DNA of 13,129 bases from positions 1 through 13,129 of the forward strand of contig JAUVNV010000043.1 in NCBI GenBank assembly GCA_030599515.1, in the 5' to 3' direction. Of this stretch, positions 1 through 7,806 are shown piece after piece; within the stretch, counting starts at the first letter, position 1; each line of letters opens with the position of its first letter. Source of the DNA: Acidimicrobiia bacterium. Lineage in GTDB: Bacteria > Actinomycetota > Acidimicrobiia > Spongiisociales > UBA5794. The notes under the pieces were generated by a model, which was given only the letters and a program-made list of their open reading frames with translations, was not told the DNA's origin and ran no database searches. The translations under genes and the position numbers were made by a program.

Positions 1-378
1 ACGTCGTATGCCCCACTCCTGCTTTTCGTCTGGCTCAATCGGCACATGACCGGCCTCTGGGTCGCAGGCATCGGCATCCTGATGAACTTCACTGTCATCG
101 CCGCGAACGGCGGCATGCCGGTGATGCTCGAAGCGGTGAAGCTGGCCGGAGGCTCGGCTGACGTCGTCCTGGGAGCGAAGCACGTGGTTCTCACCGAGGA
201 GACTAGCGTGGCGTTCCTCGCCGACATCATCCCTCTCCCGCGCAGCGTCATCTCGATGGGCGACGTGTTCCTCGCGATCGGTGTCGGCGTGTTCCTCGAA
301 GACCAGATCCGTCGTCCGGTCCGGCTCTTCGCTCACCGCGTCGAGGGAACTCCGGGGTCCGCCGCCAATCGCGGATGA
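1..378 (+). CDS. DUF5317 family membrane protein (5' partial)
   Basis: The frame is open from base 1, so the N-terminus lies outside the window; the ATG at 46 is an internal Met. Visible are about 125 residues: hydrophobic segments, an N-R-H...G-L-W stretch, then the N-F-T-V-I-A-A-N-G-G-M-P-V signature near residues 33-45, which is how I recognise DUF5317. A second conserved hydrophobic part (I-P-L-P, then V-F-L-A-I-G-V-G-V-F) ends in a basic cytoplasmic-looking tail. The family is integral to the membrane and has no known function. It converges with the HD-GYP genes across a 24-bp gap, so a functional link to them is only a possibility. Confident on family, not on role. Confidence 0.8.
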   Translation, partial: TSYAPLLLFVWLNRHMTGLWVAGIGILMNFTVIAANGGMPVMLEAVKLAGGSADVVLGAKHVVLTEETSVAFLADIIPLPRSVISMGDVFLAIGVGVFLEDQIRRPVRLFAHRVEGTPGSAANRG

Positions 379-402
379 GCCGGCCGACGAACCGCCGTAC
401 TC

Positions 403-1623
403 CTACGCGGCGATAACGCCCCGCTGAGCAAGAACCCGCCGCAGCGACGCCGAAACTTCGGGATCGAAGTCGTAAGCGGACCCGCGGTGGATTCGCTCGA
501 GGCCCTCTAGCGGCGAGAGGTGCATCTCGTGCACGGCCTGGTCGTACGCGCTTGCAACCTTGATGATCTTGGAGATCATCGGAACATCCGGGTCTAACGC
601 TTCTCCCGGCCGTCGGAACGGACTGTGCTGCACCCTGACGTACTCCGACACCTCCTGGAGGTAGGGAGCCTCGGCGATGATCTGTGCTCCCCAACGGGCG
701 ATGTCCTCGTCCGTGTATCCAGCTTTGAGAATCGCCGGTTCGGTCAGCGTGATACGGCCGACGTCGTGCATCAGGGCCGCATACTCGAGTTCGGTCACCT
801 CGTTGGGATGAAGCCCGATCTCACGAGCCATCGACACCGCAAGATCGGCAGTTCGCGTCGAGTGCCCGCGAGGAGCGAGATCGGCGACCTCCGGGATCTG
901 AGCGAGAGCGCGAATCATCTGACCGTAGGTGATACGAGTGGAGTCGTACCGCACGAAGGCGAGGTGGCTGAAGGCGTACGGAAGAATCGCAACCGGGAAG
1001 GCCCAGATGCCCATCAACGGCCACGTCATCCCGAACAGCGCCCCGCCGGTGAAGATCGCCAACGCCACGGTCCAGTCCTCGAGAGCGAGGAGCCACAGGT
1101 AGCGCGAGGCGAGATCATCGCGCTCAGTACCAACCCATGCAGAAACGAGCGCTCGCAGAACGAACCACACAGATCCGCCGACAATGACCGAGAGCAACTG
1201 CTCCCATGCGAGGGGGAGAGACGACCCGGAGAGCCCGGTCAAGCCCGAAGAAGCCACGACCCCGAAAGCGACCATCGAGATGGACTCGGCCACGTAGTCG
1301 GAGTCAGCGTCGCGATCGGTGTTTGACCGCCACCGGAGCACTGCCCACCCGCCGACCAGGCCAACCGAGTACGCCGCCATCACCGCCAAGGTGGAGGGGA
1401 GGAGGATGGCGGCGGCGACGGCCGGTCCAATCGCAAGGTTGATGTGCTTCCCCGACGGTGTCGGAACCGAGAGGTAGTGCATGCCGGCGATGGCGATGGC
1501 CCAGAACAGAGTCGCGCTCCACACCTCGCCGGAACGAACGACGAAGACGACGGCCGCCGCACCGAGCACCGTGATCGCCCCGAGAACGATGAGGGAGAGC
1601 CGATGGAGTCGCGATTCAGCCAT
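403..1623 (-). CDS. Membrane-anchored degenerate HD-GYP/HDIG-domain protein
   Basis: 406 aa. Residues 8-225 hold several hydrophobic segments; the C-terminal 165 residues are an HD-type phosphohydrolase domain. Family landmarks visible: G-H-S-T-R (253-257) and H-D-V-G-R (286-290). However, the HHExxDGxGYP block is reduced to V-Q-H-S-P-F-R-R-P-G-E, and the later ADxxDA motif reads A-S-A-Y-D-Q-A. Active HD-GYP enzymes hydrolyse cyclic di-GMP; with these losses the protein may be a sensor or partner rather than a phosphodiesterase (inference). I chose the ATG at 1623: its ATGGCTGA overlaps the stop of the upstream gene by design of a coupled pair, and GAAGGA sits about 8 nt upstream. The ATG at 1632 has the purines directly against it. 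Confidence 0.8.
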   Translation of the reverse strand: MAESRLHRLSLIVLGAITVLGAAAVVFVVRSGEVWSATLFWAIAIAGMHYLSVPTPSGKHINLAIGPAVAAAILLPSTLAVMAAYSVGLVGGWAVLRWRSNTDRDADSDYVAESISMVAFGVVASSGLTGLSGSSLPLAWEQLLSVIVGGSVWFVLRALVSAWVGTERDDLASRYLWLLALEDWTVALAIFTGGALFGMTWPLMGIWAFPVAILPYAFSHLAFVRYDSTRITYGQMIRALAQIPEVADLAPRGHSTRTADLAVSMAREIGLHPNEVTELEYAALMHDVGRITLTEPAILKAGYTDEDIARWGAQIIAEAPYLQEVSEYVRVQHSPFRRPGEALDPDVPMISKIIKVASAYDQAVHEMHLSPLEGLERIHRGSAYDFDPEVSASLRRVLAQRGVIAA

Positions 1624-3049
1624 TGTCGACATCCTTCGCGATCGGCGCCAGAGGGAAGTCCCGACCGTGGATCTGATCGGCCACGCGAATCGCCTCAAGG
1701 CCTTCCTCGGCGATGTCCCTGGCCTCTTCGTCGGTGAGTTCTACCTTCGATCCGTAGCGATGGCCGGAATTCTCCATGCCTTCGATGAACGCTTCGACGA
1801 CCTCGGGGTCGAACTGGGAACCGGCGTGGCGGCGTAACTCCGCGTACGCGTACGGCTGGGTGAGGGCCACGCGATAGGAGCGCGTCGAGGTGATGGCGTC
1901 GAACGTGTCGGCGACGGCCAGTATGCAGGCCTCCTTCGATGGCATGTCGCCGTGTTCGTGCCCGGTGCCGTGGTACCCGTTCCCGTCGTAGTGAGCATGA
2001 TGGTTCGAGGCTATCTCGATCATCGGTTGCAGGAAGTCGACCTCTTCGAGCAGTTCCTCAACGAAGTGAACGTGCGTCTGCATGGTCTCGTGCTCCTCGT
2101 CGGTGAGGCGAGAACGTTTGCGGATGAGTTCGCGAGGAACGGCGAGCTTGCCGACGTCGTGGATGAGGGCCGCCCATCTGAGTCGCTCGAGTTGCGTACC
2201 GTCGAATCCCATCTGCTTGCCGATCATCTCGGTGAAGCGAGCGACACGCTCGGTGTGACCTCGCGTGTAGAGATCCTTGGCTTCGAGCGCTTTGATGAAT
2301 CCTCGAATCGTGGACTCCTGGGCCTCGCGAAGCCGTGCATACGACTCGAACGCCATGTACCCGACGAAGAACACGACGGCGATGAGCGGCAAGGCGGCGG
2401 TCCCGATCACGAGGTAGGTCGCGCCGAGCAGGCCCCCGAGAAAACCCATACCGGTCATGGGAAGGAGGATGGCCCCGATGTGCGACCACGGTCGCACTTC
2501 GAGACGTCCGTAGACACGACTCACGGCGAAGAGCACCAGGCGATACTGCACGACGCCGTAGACGCTGGCAGCAAGGGCCGAGCCCACGGCGATCCGCCAG
2601 AGGTCCGCTTGCTCGAAACCAGCCGCCGATCCCGGCCCGGGCAGCATGAGAACCGCCACGAGGGTACCGGTCGACAACGCTGCAGTCACCGTCATCTGAC
2701 CAAAGTTCGCGATCGGTTGGAACCAACGCCTTTGCTGTATGTCGGCCGGCACGACGGCTCCAAGAGCAGCCATCGTTGCCACGCCCAACATCGCCGATTC
2801 CGGCCCGATCGCAACCGCTGCTGTGAGGAGCACCATGATCGATGGGCTTGCGAAGAGCCGGTCGTTGACCTCGACTGCGTTCCACTCGAAGTAGACGAAA
2901 GCCACCGTGAAGAGAGCCCAGAGCCACACCTGATCAGGGAATGGTTGGAGCCAGAACAGGGCTGCCAACACGGCAACGCCAAGCGCACCGAGTCCAGCTG
3001 CAAGCTGGATCTTCGCTCTGTGTTGCCGTTGGACGGCGGCTCGTGACAA
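1616..3049 (-). CDS. Membrane-anchored HD-GYP domain protein (putative c-di-GMP phosphodiesterase)
   Basis: 477 aa. Residues 15-235 form a multi-pass membrane sensor-like region, then a linker helix and an HD-GYP domain at about 250-430. Signature residues: G-H-T-E-R-V (264-269), H-D-V-G-K (297-301), H-H-A-H-Y-D-G-N-G-Y-H (350-360) and A-D-T-F-D-A-I (380-386). The family consensus is HHExxDGxGYP, so the first E is A and the final P is H; metal-ligand His/Asp positions remain. Predicted activity is hydrolysis of cyclic di-GMP at the membrane. The start is TTG at 3049 with GGAG 5 nt upstream. It overlaps the next HD-GYP gene by 8 bp, so both are probably made from one transcript. Confidence 0.85.
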   Translation of the reverse strand: MSRAAVQRQHRAKIQLAAGLGALGVAVLAALFWLQPFPDQVWLWALFTVAFVYFEWNAVEVNDRLFASPSIMVLLTAAVAIGPESAMLGVATMAALGAVVPADIQQRRWFQPIANFGQMTVTAALSTGTLVAVLMLPGPGSAAGFEQADLWRIAVGSALAASVYGVVQYRLVLFAVSRVYGRLEVRPWSHIGAILLPMTGMGFLGGLLGATYLVIGTAALPLIAVVFFVGYMAFESYARLREAQESTIRGFIKALEAKDLYTRGHTERVARFTEMIGKQMGFDGTQLERLRWAALIHDVGKLAVPRELIRKRSRLTDEEHETMQTHVHFVEELLEEVDFLQPMIEIASNHHAHYDGNGYHGTGHEHGDMPSKEACILAVADTFDAITSTRSYRVALTQPYAYAELRRHAGSQFDPEVVEAFIEGMENSGHRYGSKVELTDEEARDIAEEGLEAIRVADQIHGRDFPLAPIAKDVDNG

Positions 3050-3095
3050 TGTGACTCCGTTGAGAGGTTTGGGTTGGGGTCACCCGGGTGCTTAC

Positions 3096-3491
3096 TTAGC
3101 CGATTCTAAGGTTTGCCGCGCCGGCCACGAGGGCGGCGGCGAGGCCCGATATTGTCAAACCGAGTCTGACCAATTTGTTCTTCACGAACCTCTCCGGTGA
3201 TATGCACTCGATCACGACATAGACGTCGCTCACGGATTGCAGTTCCGCTTCGCTGAGGTTGATCCGAAACCCGGGTTCCCCTACCCAATCCCGAGCGCCT
3301 GCAAGGACGTCCGGAACCTTGAACTATCTAGGTGCTCGCCCGGCCCCACCGGAGAACAGTGCCTTTCGGCACACGCGATCGACTGGCCCGCCCAAGGGCA
3401 CCCGCCACATCGCTGCAGCGAGGAACACCACGCTAAAGGCTACGGCGCCATCTGACAAGCGTTTCGCTCTCTCGAAGGCGCCACTCGTCAT
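3096..3491 (-). pseudogene. Small membrane-protein frame interrupted by an in-frame TAG
   Basis: Reading minus from ATG 3491 gives 55 codons with a hydrophobic stretch (A-V-A-F-S-V-V-F-L-A-A-A-M-W), then TAG at 3326-3324. The same frame then stays open for 75 codons with coding-like composition and a C-terminal hydrophobic helix (L-T-I-S-G-L-A-A-A-L-V-A-G-A-A) before TAA at 3098-3096. I do not recognise the family. It ends 46 bp upstream of the TTG of the first HD-GYP gene and starts 24 bp from the divergent gene at 3516, so it would be the first cistron of the HD-GYP operon. It could be a one-mutation pseudogene, a sequencing error, or two small proteins, the second starting at GTG near 3230. 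No long plus-strand gene competes for this stretch. Confidence 0.4.
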
Positions 3492-3501
3492 TGCTACGGG
3501 C

Positions 3502-3507
3502 TACCCT
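3502..3507 (+). promoter_or_regulatory. Candidate -10 for a leaderless transcript
   Basis: TACCCT fits the actinobacterial TAnnnT pattern and ends 8 nt before the ATG at 3516. No Shine-Dalgarno precedes that ATG, so transcription starting at or next to the ATG is the simplest reading. The -35 is not obvious. Confidence 0.35.
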
Positions 3508-3515
3508 TCGCCATC

Positions 3516-4145
3516 ATGGCGTTCAATCATCGAGAACTCGAAGAGTCCATCACCCACCTCGATTCGGTCGATGCTGTCCGCGTTGTCACCGACGGTCCAC
3601 GCGTCTCGGAAGTGCATGTCATCGCCGCATCGGGCAAGCCCGCCAAGCAGGTCGTGCGCGATGTACAGTCACTGGCGATGGCCCGATTCGGTGCGACCAT
3701 CGACCGCCGCGTCGTGTCGGTCGTTCAGATCAGCCCGACCGATATGAACGGTGGAGCATCCACGAGGCCTGCGCTCGTCGGTGTGAGCGAGGAACCGAAC
3801 GGAACGAGAACCACGTTGAAGGTCACGCTCCGATTCGATGATGAGAACCGCACCGGTGCCGCTGTCGGACCGGCCGTCGCCTCGACTCGGCTTCGCCTCA
3901 TCGGCGAAGCGACGATCGATGCCGTTGAGCGAACCTTCGACGGCGTCCCGCCGATAGCCCTCGATGCAGTCAGTGTGACCATCGTCGGATCACGCCGCGT
4001 CATCGTCGCGATAGTGGTCAGCGCAGATGGCGGCGGCGAGCACCTCACGGTTGGCTCGGCGCTCTCATCAGGTGACGACGGAGAGGCAACGGTCAAGGCC
4101 GTCCTCGGTGCGTTGAATCGACGGATCGAACGTATCAAGGCGTGA
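3516..4145 (+). CDS. Conserved protein of unknown function, coupled to the GGT gene
   Basis: 209 aa, soluble, no signal peptide or membrane segment. The N-terminal 70 residues have a pattern I have met in conserved hypothetical proteins of Actinobacteria, Chloroflexi and Firmicutes: V-D-A-V-R-V-V-T-D-G, V-S-E-V-H-V-I-A, K-Q-V-V-R-D-V-Q-S, then A-R-F-G-A-T-I-D-R-R-V-V-S-V-V-Q. A second alpha/beta half (T-T-L-K-V-T-L-R-F to the end) contains V-G-S-R-R-V-I-V-A-I-V-V and may be a divergent repeat of a small alpha/beta domain. I cannot assign a function. The start is the ATG at 3516, probably leaderless. Its TGA overlaps the GTG of the next gene (GTGA), so the two are translationally coupled. Confidence 0.75.
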   Translation: MAFNHRELEESITHLDSVDAVRVVTDGPRVSEVHVIAASGKPAKQVVRDVQSLAMARFGATIDRRVVSVVQISPTDMNGGASTRPALVGVSEEPNGTRTTLKVTLRFDDENRTGAAVGPAVASTRLRLIGEATIDAVERTFDGVPPIALDAVSVTIVGSRRVIVAIVVSADGGGEHLTVGSALSSGDDGEATVKAVLGALNRRIERIKA

Positions 4146-5752
4146 CCGGCCCGCACGTTCGCCCGCCGAAGGCGCCGACATCGACTGGTCCCCTTCCGAG
4201 AAACGCGGCGGTGGCCGTGAGTCCTCATCACCTGGCGTCCGAAGCCGCTCTCTTGATCATGGAGCATGGGGGTACTGCGGTCGATGGGGCGATCGCCGCC
4301 GACGCCGTGCTCGCAGTGGTGGCACCGGATACCTGCGGACCGGGTGGCGATCTCTTCGCGATCGTGCACCAACCCGGCAACGAACGACCGACCGTTCTGA
4401 ACGCTTCCGGTCGTGCGGGATCGGGCGCCTCGGCAGCAGCATTGCGTGACCAGGGCCTGTCCGAGATCCCCATCCGAAGCCACTGGTCCATCACCGTTCC
4501 TGGATGCGTAGACGGATGGGAAGCACTCATCGGACGATTCTCGACCCTCACGCTCGCCGACGATCTCGCCCCAGCGATCAGTCGGGCAGAGGACGGATTC
4601 CCGACTTCTCTCGAGCTCGCCGACTCCCTCGAGCGCCTGCAAGGCCAGATCAGCGCGCAGCCGTCGGCGGCCGCGCTCTACCCCGACGGCGATCCTCCCA
4701 GGCCGGGAGCGACGCTGCACCGACCCGCCCTCGCCGCGACGCTCCGTGCGATCGCGACCGACGGACGCTCAGCCTTCTACGGCGGTCCGATCGCCGACGG
4801 AATCATCCGAGCGACGGACGGAGTGATCACGAGAAAGGATCTCGAGCAACGGCAGATCGAGTGGGTCGCCCCGGCATCGACCGACGTGTTCGGCCTCACC
4901 GCTTGGACGGTGCCCCCAAACAGTCAAGGGTGGATCACGCTCGCGGCACTGCGGATCTTCGAGATGCTCGAACCAAGCCGTGATCCCTCCGATCCCGGTT
5001 TCCAGCATGCCCTGATCGAGTCCTACCGCGCCGTCGCATGGGAGCGGGCGGATACGACGACGGATCCCGATACCGCGCCCCTGTCAGCGGAGCAGCTCCT
5101 CAACCCTGCACGTCTCGCTGATCGCGCAGCGCTGATCGATCGAGAGCACGCCCGACGGTGGCCCGTTCCGACTGCTGCGCCCGGGGGAACTGCCTACCTC
5201 ACGACGCGCGACAGCGAAGGCATGGTCGTGTCGTTCATCCAGTCGAATTTCTGGGGTATCGGTAGCGGCATTTCGGCGGGGGCCACCGGTGTATGGCTCC
5301 ACAATCGTGGCGCCGGGTTCGATCTCCGCCCCGGCCATCCGAACGAACTGACACCAGGGCGACGCCCTCTCCATACGCTCGCACCCACCCTCTGGACGGA
5401 CGGCGACCGAGCGCGCCTCGTTCTCGGAACACGTGGAGGGGACCATCAGCCGCAACTCCTCGCGCAGGTAGCGGCGAACCAACTGTGGGCGGAAGCCGAT
5501 CCCGACGAGGCACAGCTATTGCCTCGATGGTCGATCGATGCTCTCAGGACGAACGACCTGCCCACCATCCGGTACGAGCCCCGGTATGCCGCATCCACGA
5601 TCACAGGGCTCATCCGAAGAGGCCACGCCGTCGAACCGGCGGAACCGTGGGAGCCGGGATGGGGGCCGGTGTCGACGATCACGATCGACGGTGAGATTCG
5701 AGGAGAAGCCGACCCGCGCGTGTCGACGACGACCGCGATCGGTAGCCCTTAG
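4142..5752 (+). CDS. Gamma-glutamyltransferase family protein (Ntn hydrolase)
   Basis: 536 aa, the normal length for the GGT family, whose members cleave and transfer gamma-glutamyl groups (for example from glutathione) after self-processing into two subunits. Landmarks: V-S-P-H-H-L-A-S-E-A (26-35), H-G-G-T-A-V-D-G-A (42-50), A-P-D-T-C-G-P-G-G-D-L-F (61-72), N-A-S-G-R-A-G (87-93; Arg at the usual glutamate-binding Arg place), the G-G-T-A-Y-L processing site with Thr350 as likely nucleophile, then G-I-G-S-G-I and P-G-R-R-P-L-H-T-L-A-P-T (405-416). The second T and the H of the classical TTH are A and Y, so substrate may differ from glutathione; other amidases and acylases share this fold. No signal peptide is evident, so it is probably cytoplasmic. 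GTG start overlaps the preceding stop. Confidence 0.85.
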   Translation: MTGPHVRPPKAPTSTGPLPRNAAVAVSPHHLASEAALLIMEHGGTAVDGAIAADAVLAVVAPDTCGPGGDLFAIVHQPGNERPTVLNASGRAGSGASAAALRDQGLSEIPIRSHWSITVPGCVDGWEALIGRFSTLTLADDLAPAISRAEDGFPTSLELADSLERLQGQISAQPSAAALYPDGDPPRPGATLHRPALAATLRAIATDGRSAFYGGPIADGIIRATDGVITRKDLEQRQIEWVAPASTDVFGLTAWTVPPNSQGWITLAALRIFEMLEPSRDPSDPGFQHALIESYRAVAWERADTTTDPDTAPLSAEQLLNPARLADRAALIDREHARRWPVPTAAPGGTAYLTTRDSEGMVVSFIQSNFWGIGSGISAGATGVWLHNRGAGFDLRPGHPNELTPGRRPLHTLAPTLWTDGDRARLVLGTRGGDHQPQLLAQVAANQLWAEADPDEAQLLPRWSIDALRTNDLPTIRYEPRYAASTITGLIRRGHAVEPAEPWEPGWGPVSTITIDGEIRGEADPRVSTTTAIGSP

Positions 5753-5796
5753 CCCGTAGCCCGTTACTTGCTACTTACCGGTTACTGCTTACTACT
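5742..5796. repeat. Low-complexity degenerate tandem repeat between convergent genes
   Basis: Three 7-base units follow each other (GTAGCCC, TTAGCCC, GTAGCCC at 5742-5762). They pass into a TTACT/CTACT-rich tract (GTTACTTGC, TACTTACCG, GTTACTGC, TTACTACT). The stretch contains the TAG stop of the GGT gene and the stop of feoC on the other strand. It fills the whole gap between the convergent genes; I see no GC-hairpin/T-run terminator in it. Confidence 0.5.
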
Positions 5797-6103
5797 CCGC
5801 GCTACCGGTACCCGGTGTGGCAGCCGCGGATTCGATGACCAGCGTGTAGGTCTCCGGGACGTTCGCGATGAAAGGGCACGCTTCGAGACCGACGCAGGTC
5901 GCTCCGCAGGCCACGCCGGAGCAGGCGATCGCTTCGGTCGGCATCGAGTCGGACGGCACGCTCAACACGCCTTTGGCAGTGAGCACGCCGATCATGCCGT
6001 CGAGCGCCGGTTCGGAGACGCCGATACGGCGGGCGAGATCGTTCGTGCGAATGGGTCCGCGGGCGGCACGGAGTTCGTCGATGAGTTGGTCGAGCACCGT
6101 CAT
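5792..6103 (-). CDS. feoC: FeoC-like winged-helix protein with a Cys cluster
   Basis: 103 aa. The N-terminal 50 residues fit a small winged helix (L-D-Q-L-I-D-E-L, then R-T-N-D-L-A-R-R-I-G-V-S-E-P-A-L-D-G-M-I and L-T-A-K-G-V-L). It is followed by four Cys at 61, 66, 70 and 76 (C-x4-C-x3-C-x5-C). FeoC proteins pair a winged helix with a similar Cys cluster that can bind an Fe-S centre, and are thought to protect or regulate FeoB. Its ATG overlaps the feoB stop (ATGA), placing it last in the iron operon. Spacing of the Cys differs slightly from the enterobacterial form, and a DNA-binding role is not shown. The C-terminal 20 residues are low complexity. Confidence 0.7.
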   Translation of the reverse strand: MTVLDQLIDELRAARGPIRTNDLARRIGVSEPALDGMIGVLTAKGVLSVPSDSMPTEAIACSGVACGATCVGLEACPFIANVPETYTLVIESAAATPGTGSAE

Positions 6104-7806
6104 CCCAGTCCCACCAATCTCCCGATCTGGAAGACCCCGACGGCCATCACCCAGGCAAGGGCCGTCTGACCGATGACACTGAACCACATCCAGCGGGTTC
6201 CGATCTCGTGACGGATCGCACCGACGGTCGCCATGCACGGCGTGTACACGAGGATGAACACCATGAACGCCAGTGCAGCGAGGGAGCCGTGGCCACCGCT
6301 GCTCTCCTCGAACCCGACCCCGATCGACGCGGAGAGTCCGCTCGGCGTATCCGCTTCTCCGCTGGTCGTGAGATCGATCCCGAAGATGCCGGGAACCGAC
6401 TTCACGGCATCGACCACTGCGGTGCCGAATCCCGTGAAGATCTCCACGACGGAGTCGATGATCGCCGGGTCCTCGGCGACCTCGGCACTCTCGACGCCGT
6501 AGACCTGCGCCATCGTCGAGACGATCACCTCCTTCGCAACGAAACCGGACATGAGCGCCCCGGTCGCCTCCCAGGATCCGAAGCCCGCGGGTTCGAGAAC
6601 AGGCGCGATTGCACCCGCCACCGACGAGAACGCCGACTCGTCGACATCGGTATCCCCGAATGAGCCACTCCCCCCAACGGGGATCGCCATGAGGAGCCAG
6701 ACGACGATCGTTGTGATGAAGATGATCGAACCGGCTTCTCTGAGGAAGGCACGGGTCCGTGTCCAGGTGTGGAACCAGATCGACCGGAATGTCGGCAGCC
6801 GGTACGGAGGCATCTCCATGATCGCAGGCATCGGATCGGTGACCGGGAGTACGGATCGTTTCAGCAGGAACCCGACCAGCATCGCGACCGCGATGCCGAG
6901 CAGGTACATACCGAACACGGCAAGCCCGGCATACTCGGGGAAGAACACCGACGCCATGATCACGTAGACCGGCAAGCGGGCTCCGCAACTCATGAACGGC
7001 ACAAGCAGCGTCGTGAGGATTCGATCCCTCTCGTTCTCAAGGGTACGCGTGGCATAGACCGCCGGGACGGTGCAACCGAAGCCGACCAGCATCGGGAGAA
7101 AGCTCTTCCCCTGCAGTCCGACGCTGCTCATGACTCGATCCATCACGAACGCTGCCCGCGCCATGTAGCCGCTGTCCTCCAAGAAGGCGAGCGCCAGGTA
7201 GAGCGAGAACAACACGGGAATGAACACGAGAATTGCACCGAATCCCGCCACGACGCCGTCCGCCAGGAGGCTCTCGATCCAGGTACCACCGAGGCCCACG
7301 CCCCCCACCACACTCCGCACGAAATGGTCGATCGGTCCTGAGACCGTGCTGTCGATCCATTCGAGGAAGGCGCCGGCAACGTCGGCGGTGATCTTGAACA
7401 CGACCCACATCGCGGCAAGGAAGATCGGAATCCCGAGGAATCGATTCGTCACAACGGCGTCGATTCGATCGGTCCGTGTGCGCTCCCGCTTCCGTGTCAT
7501 GTCGGTCACCGACCGGACGATGTCGTTGACCGTCTGGAAGCGGGCACCGGCGATCGCCGTGTCGGCAGACGTACCCATCGCTGTGCGGAGATCGGCCAGC
7601 AACTGATCTCGAAGCCGGAGGATCCCGTCGCCGCCGGGGAGTTGCTCGACCTGTTCGGTGAGGCCGGGATCCTCGTCTAGAAGGGCGACGGCGAGCCAGC
7701 GGTCGTCGAATCGATCGGCGATCTCGGACGCGTCGCCAATCGCAGGAGTGAGACGGTCGATCGCTGCCTCGACCTCGGGACCGTAGTCGATCCGGAACGA
7801 GCTCAC
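6100..7806 (-). CDS. feoB: FeoB ferrous iron permease, membrane part (split FeoB)
   Basis: 568 aa. It lacks the GTPase domain and begins with the FeoB helical domain: Y-G-P-E-V-E-A-A-I at about 8-16, then D-R-W-L-A-V-A-L-L-D-E-D. The permease follows with family hallmarks: L-E-D-S-G-Y-M-A-R-A-A-F, G-F-G-C-T-V-P-A, P-F-M-S-C-G-A-R-L-P-V-Y, R-E-A-G-S-I-I (first Gate half), F-V-A-K-E-V-I-V-S-T-M and Y-T-P-C-M-A-T-V-G-A-I (second half). It would carry Fe(II) across the cytoplasmic membrane together with the separate G protein just upstream. The start is GTG at 7806, overlapping the TGA of the G-domain gene (GTGA). Its stop overlaps the ATG of feoC. A single frameshift in a normally fused feoB cannot be excluded from sequence alone. 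Confidence 0.9.
   Translation of the reverse strand: MSSFRIDYGPEVEAAIDRLTPAIGDASEIADRFDDRWLAVALLDEDPGLTEQVEQLPGGDGILRLRDQLLADLRTAMGTSADTAIAGARFQTVNDIVRSVTDMTRKRERTRTDRIDAVVTNRFLGIPIFLAAMWVVFKITADVAGAFLEWIDSTVSGPIDHFVRSVVGGVGLGGTWIESLLADGVVAGFGAILVFIPVLFSLYLALAFLEDSGYMARAAFVMDRVMSSVGLQGKSFLPMLVGFGCTVPAVYATRTLENERDRILTTLLVPFMSCGARLPVYVIMASVFFPEYAGLAVFGMYLLGIAVAMLVGFLLKRSVLPVTDPMPAIMEMPPYRLPTFRSIWFHTWTRTRAFLREAGSIIFITTIVVWLLMAIPVGGSGSFGDTDVDESAFSSVAGAIAPVLEPAGFGSWEATGALMSGFVAKEVIVSTMAQVYGVESAEVAEDPAIIDSVVEIFTGFGTAVVDAVKSVPGIFGIDLTTSGEADTPSGLSASIGVGFEESSGGHGSLAALAFMVFILVYTPCMATVGAIRHEIGTRWMWFSVIGQTALAWVMAVGVFQIGRLVGLG

Noticed and set aside
1952..3046. 364-codon plus frame opposite the HD-GYP gene
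   Set aside because: Charged, His/Arg/Glu-rich product antisense to a gene with clear membrane segments and HD motifs.
3106..3288. 60-codon Arg-rich minus frame after the HD-GYP genes
   Set aside because: It overlaps the better frame at 3096-3491, which has hydrophobic helices and a sensible end; the Arg-rich product looks like a shadow.
3725..4720. 331-codon minus-strand frame opposite the 3516 gene and the GGT start
   Set aside because: It crosses two well-supported plus-strand genes and its product is Arg/Ser-rich with no recognisable motif; typical antisense opening in GC-rich DNA.
5792..6988. 398-codon minus frame running into feoC
   Set aside because: Only its last 103 codons are FeoC. 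The rest is an Arg/Gly-rich out-of-frame reading of feoB, which itself has clear permease motifs.
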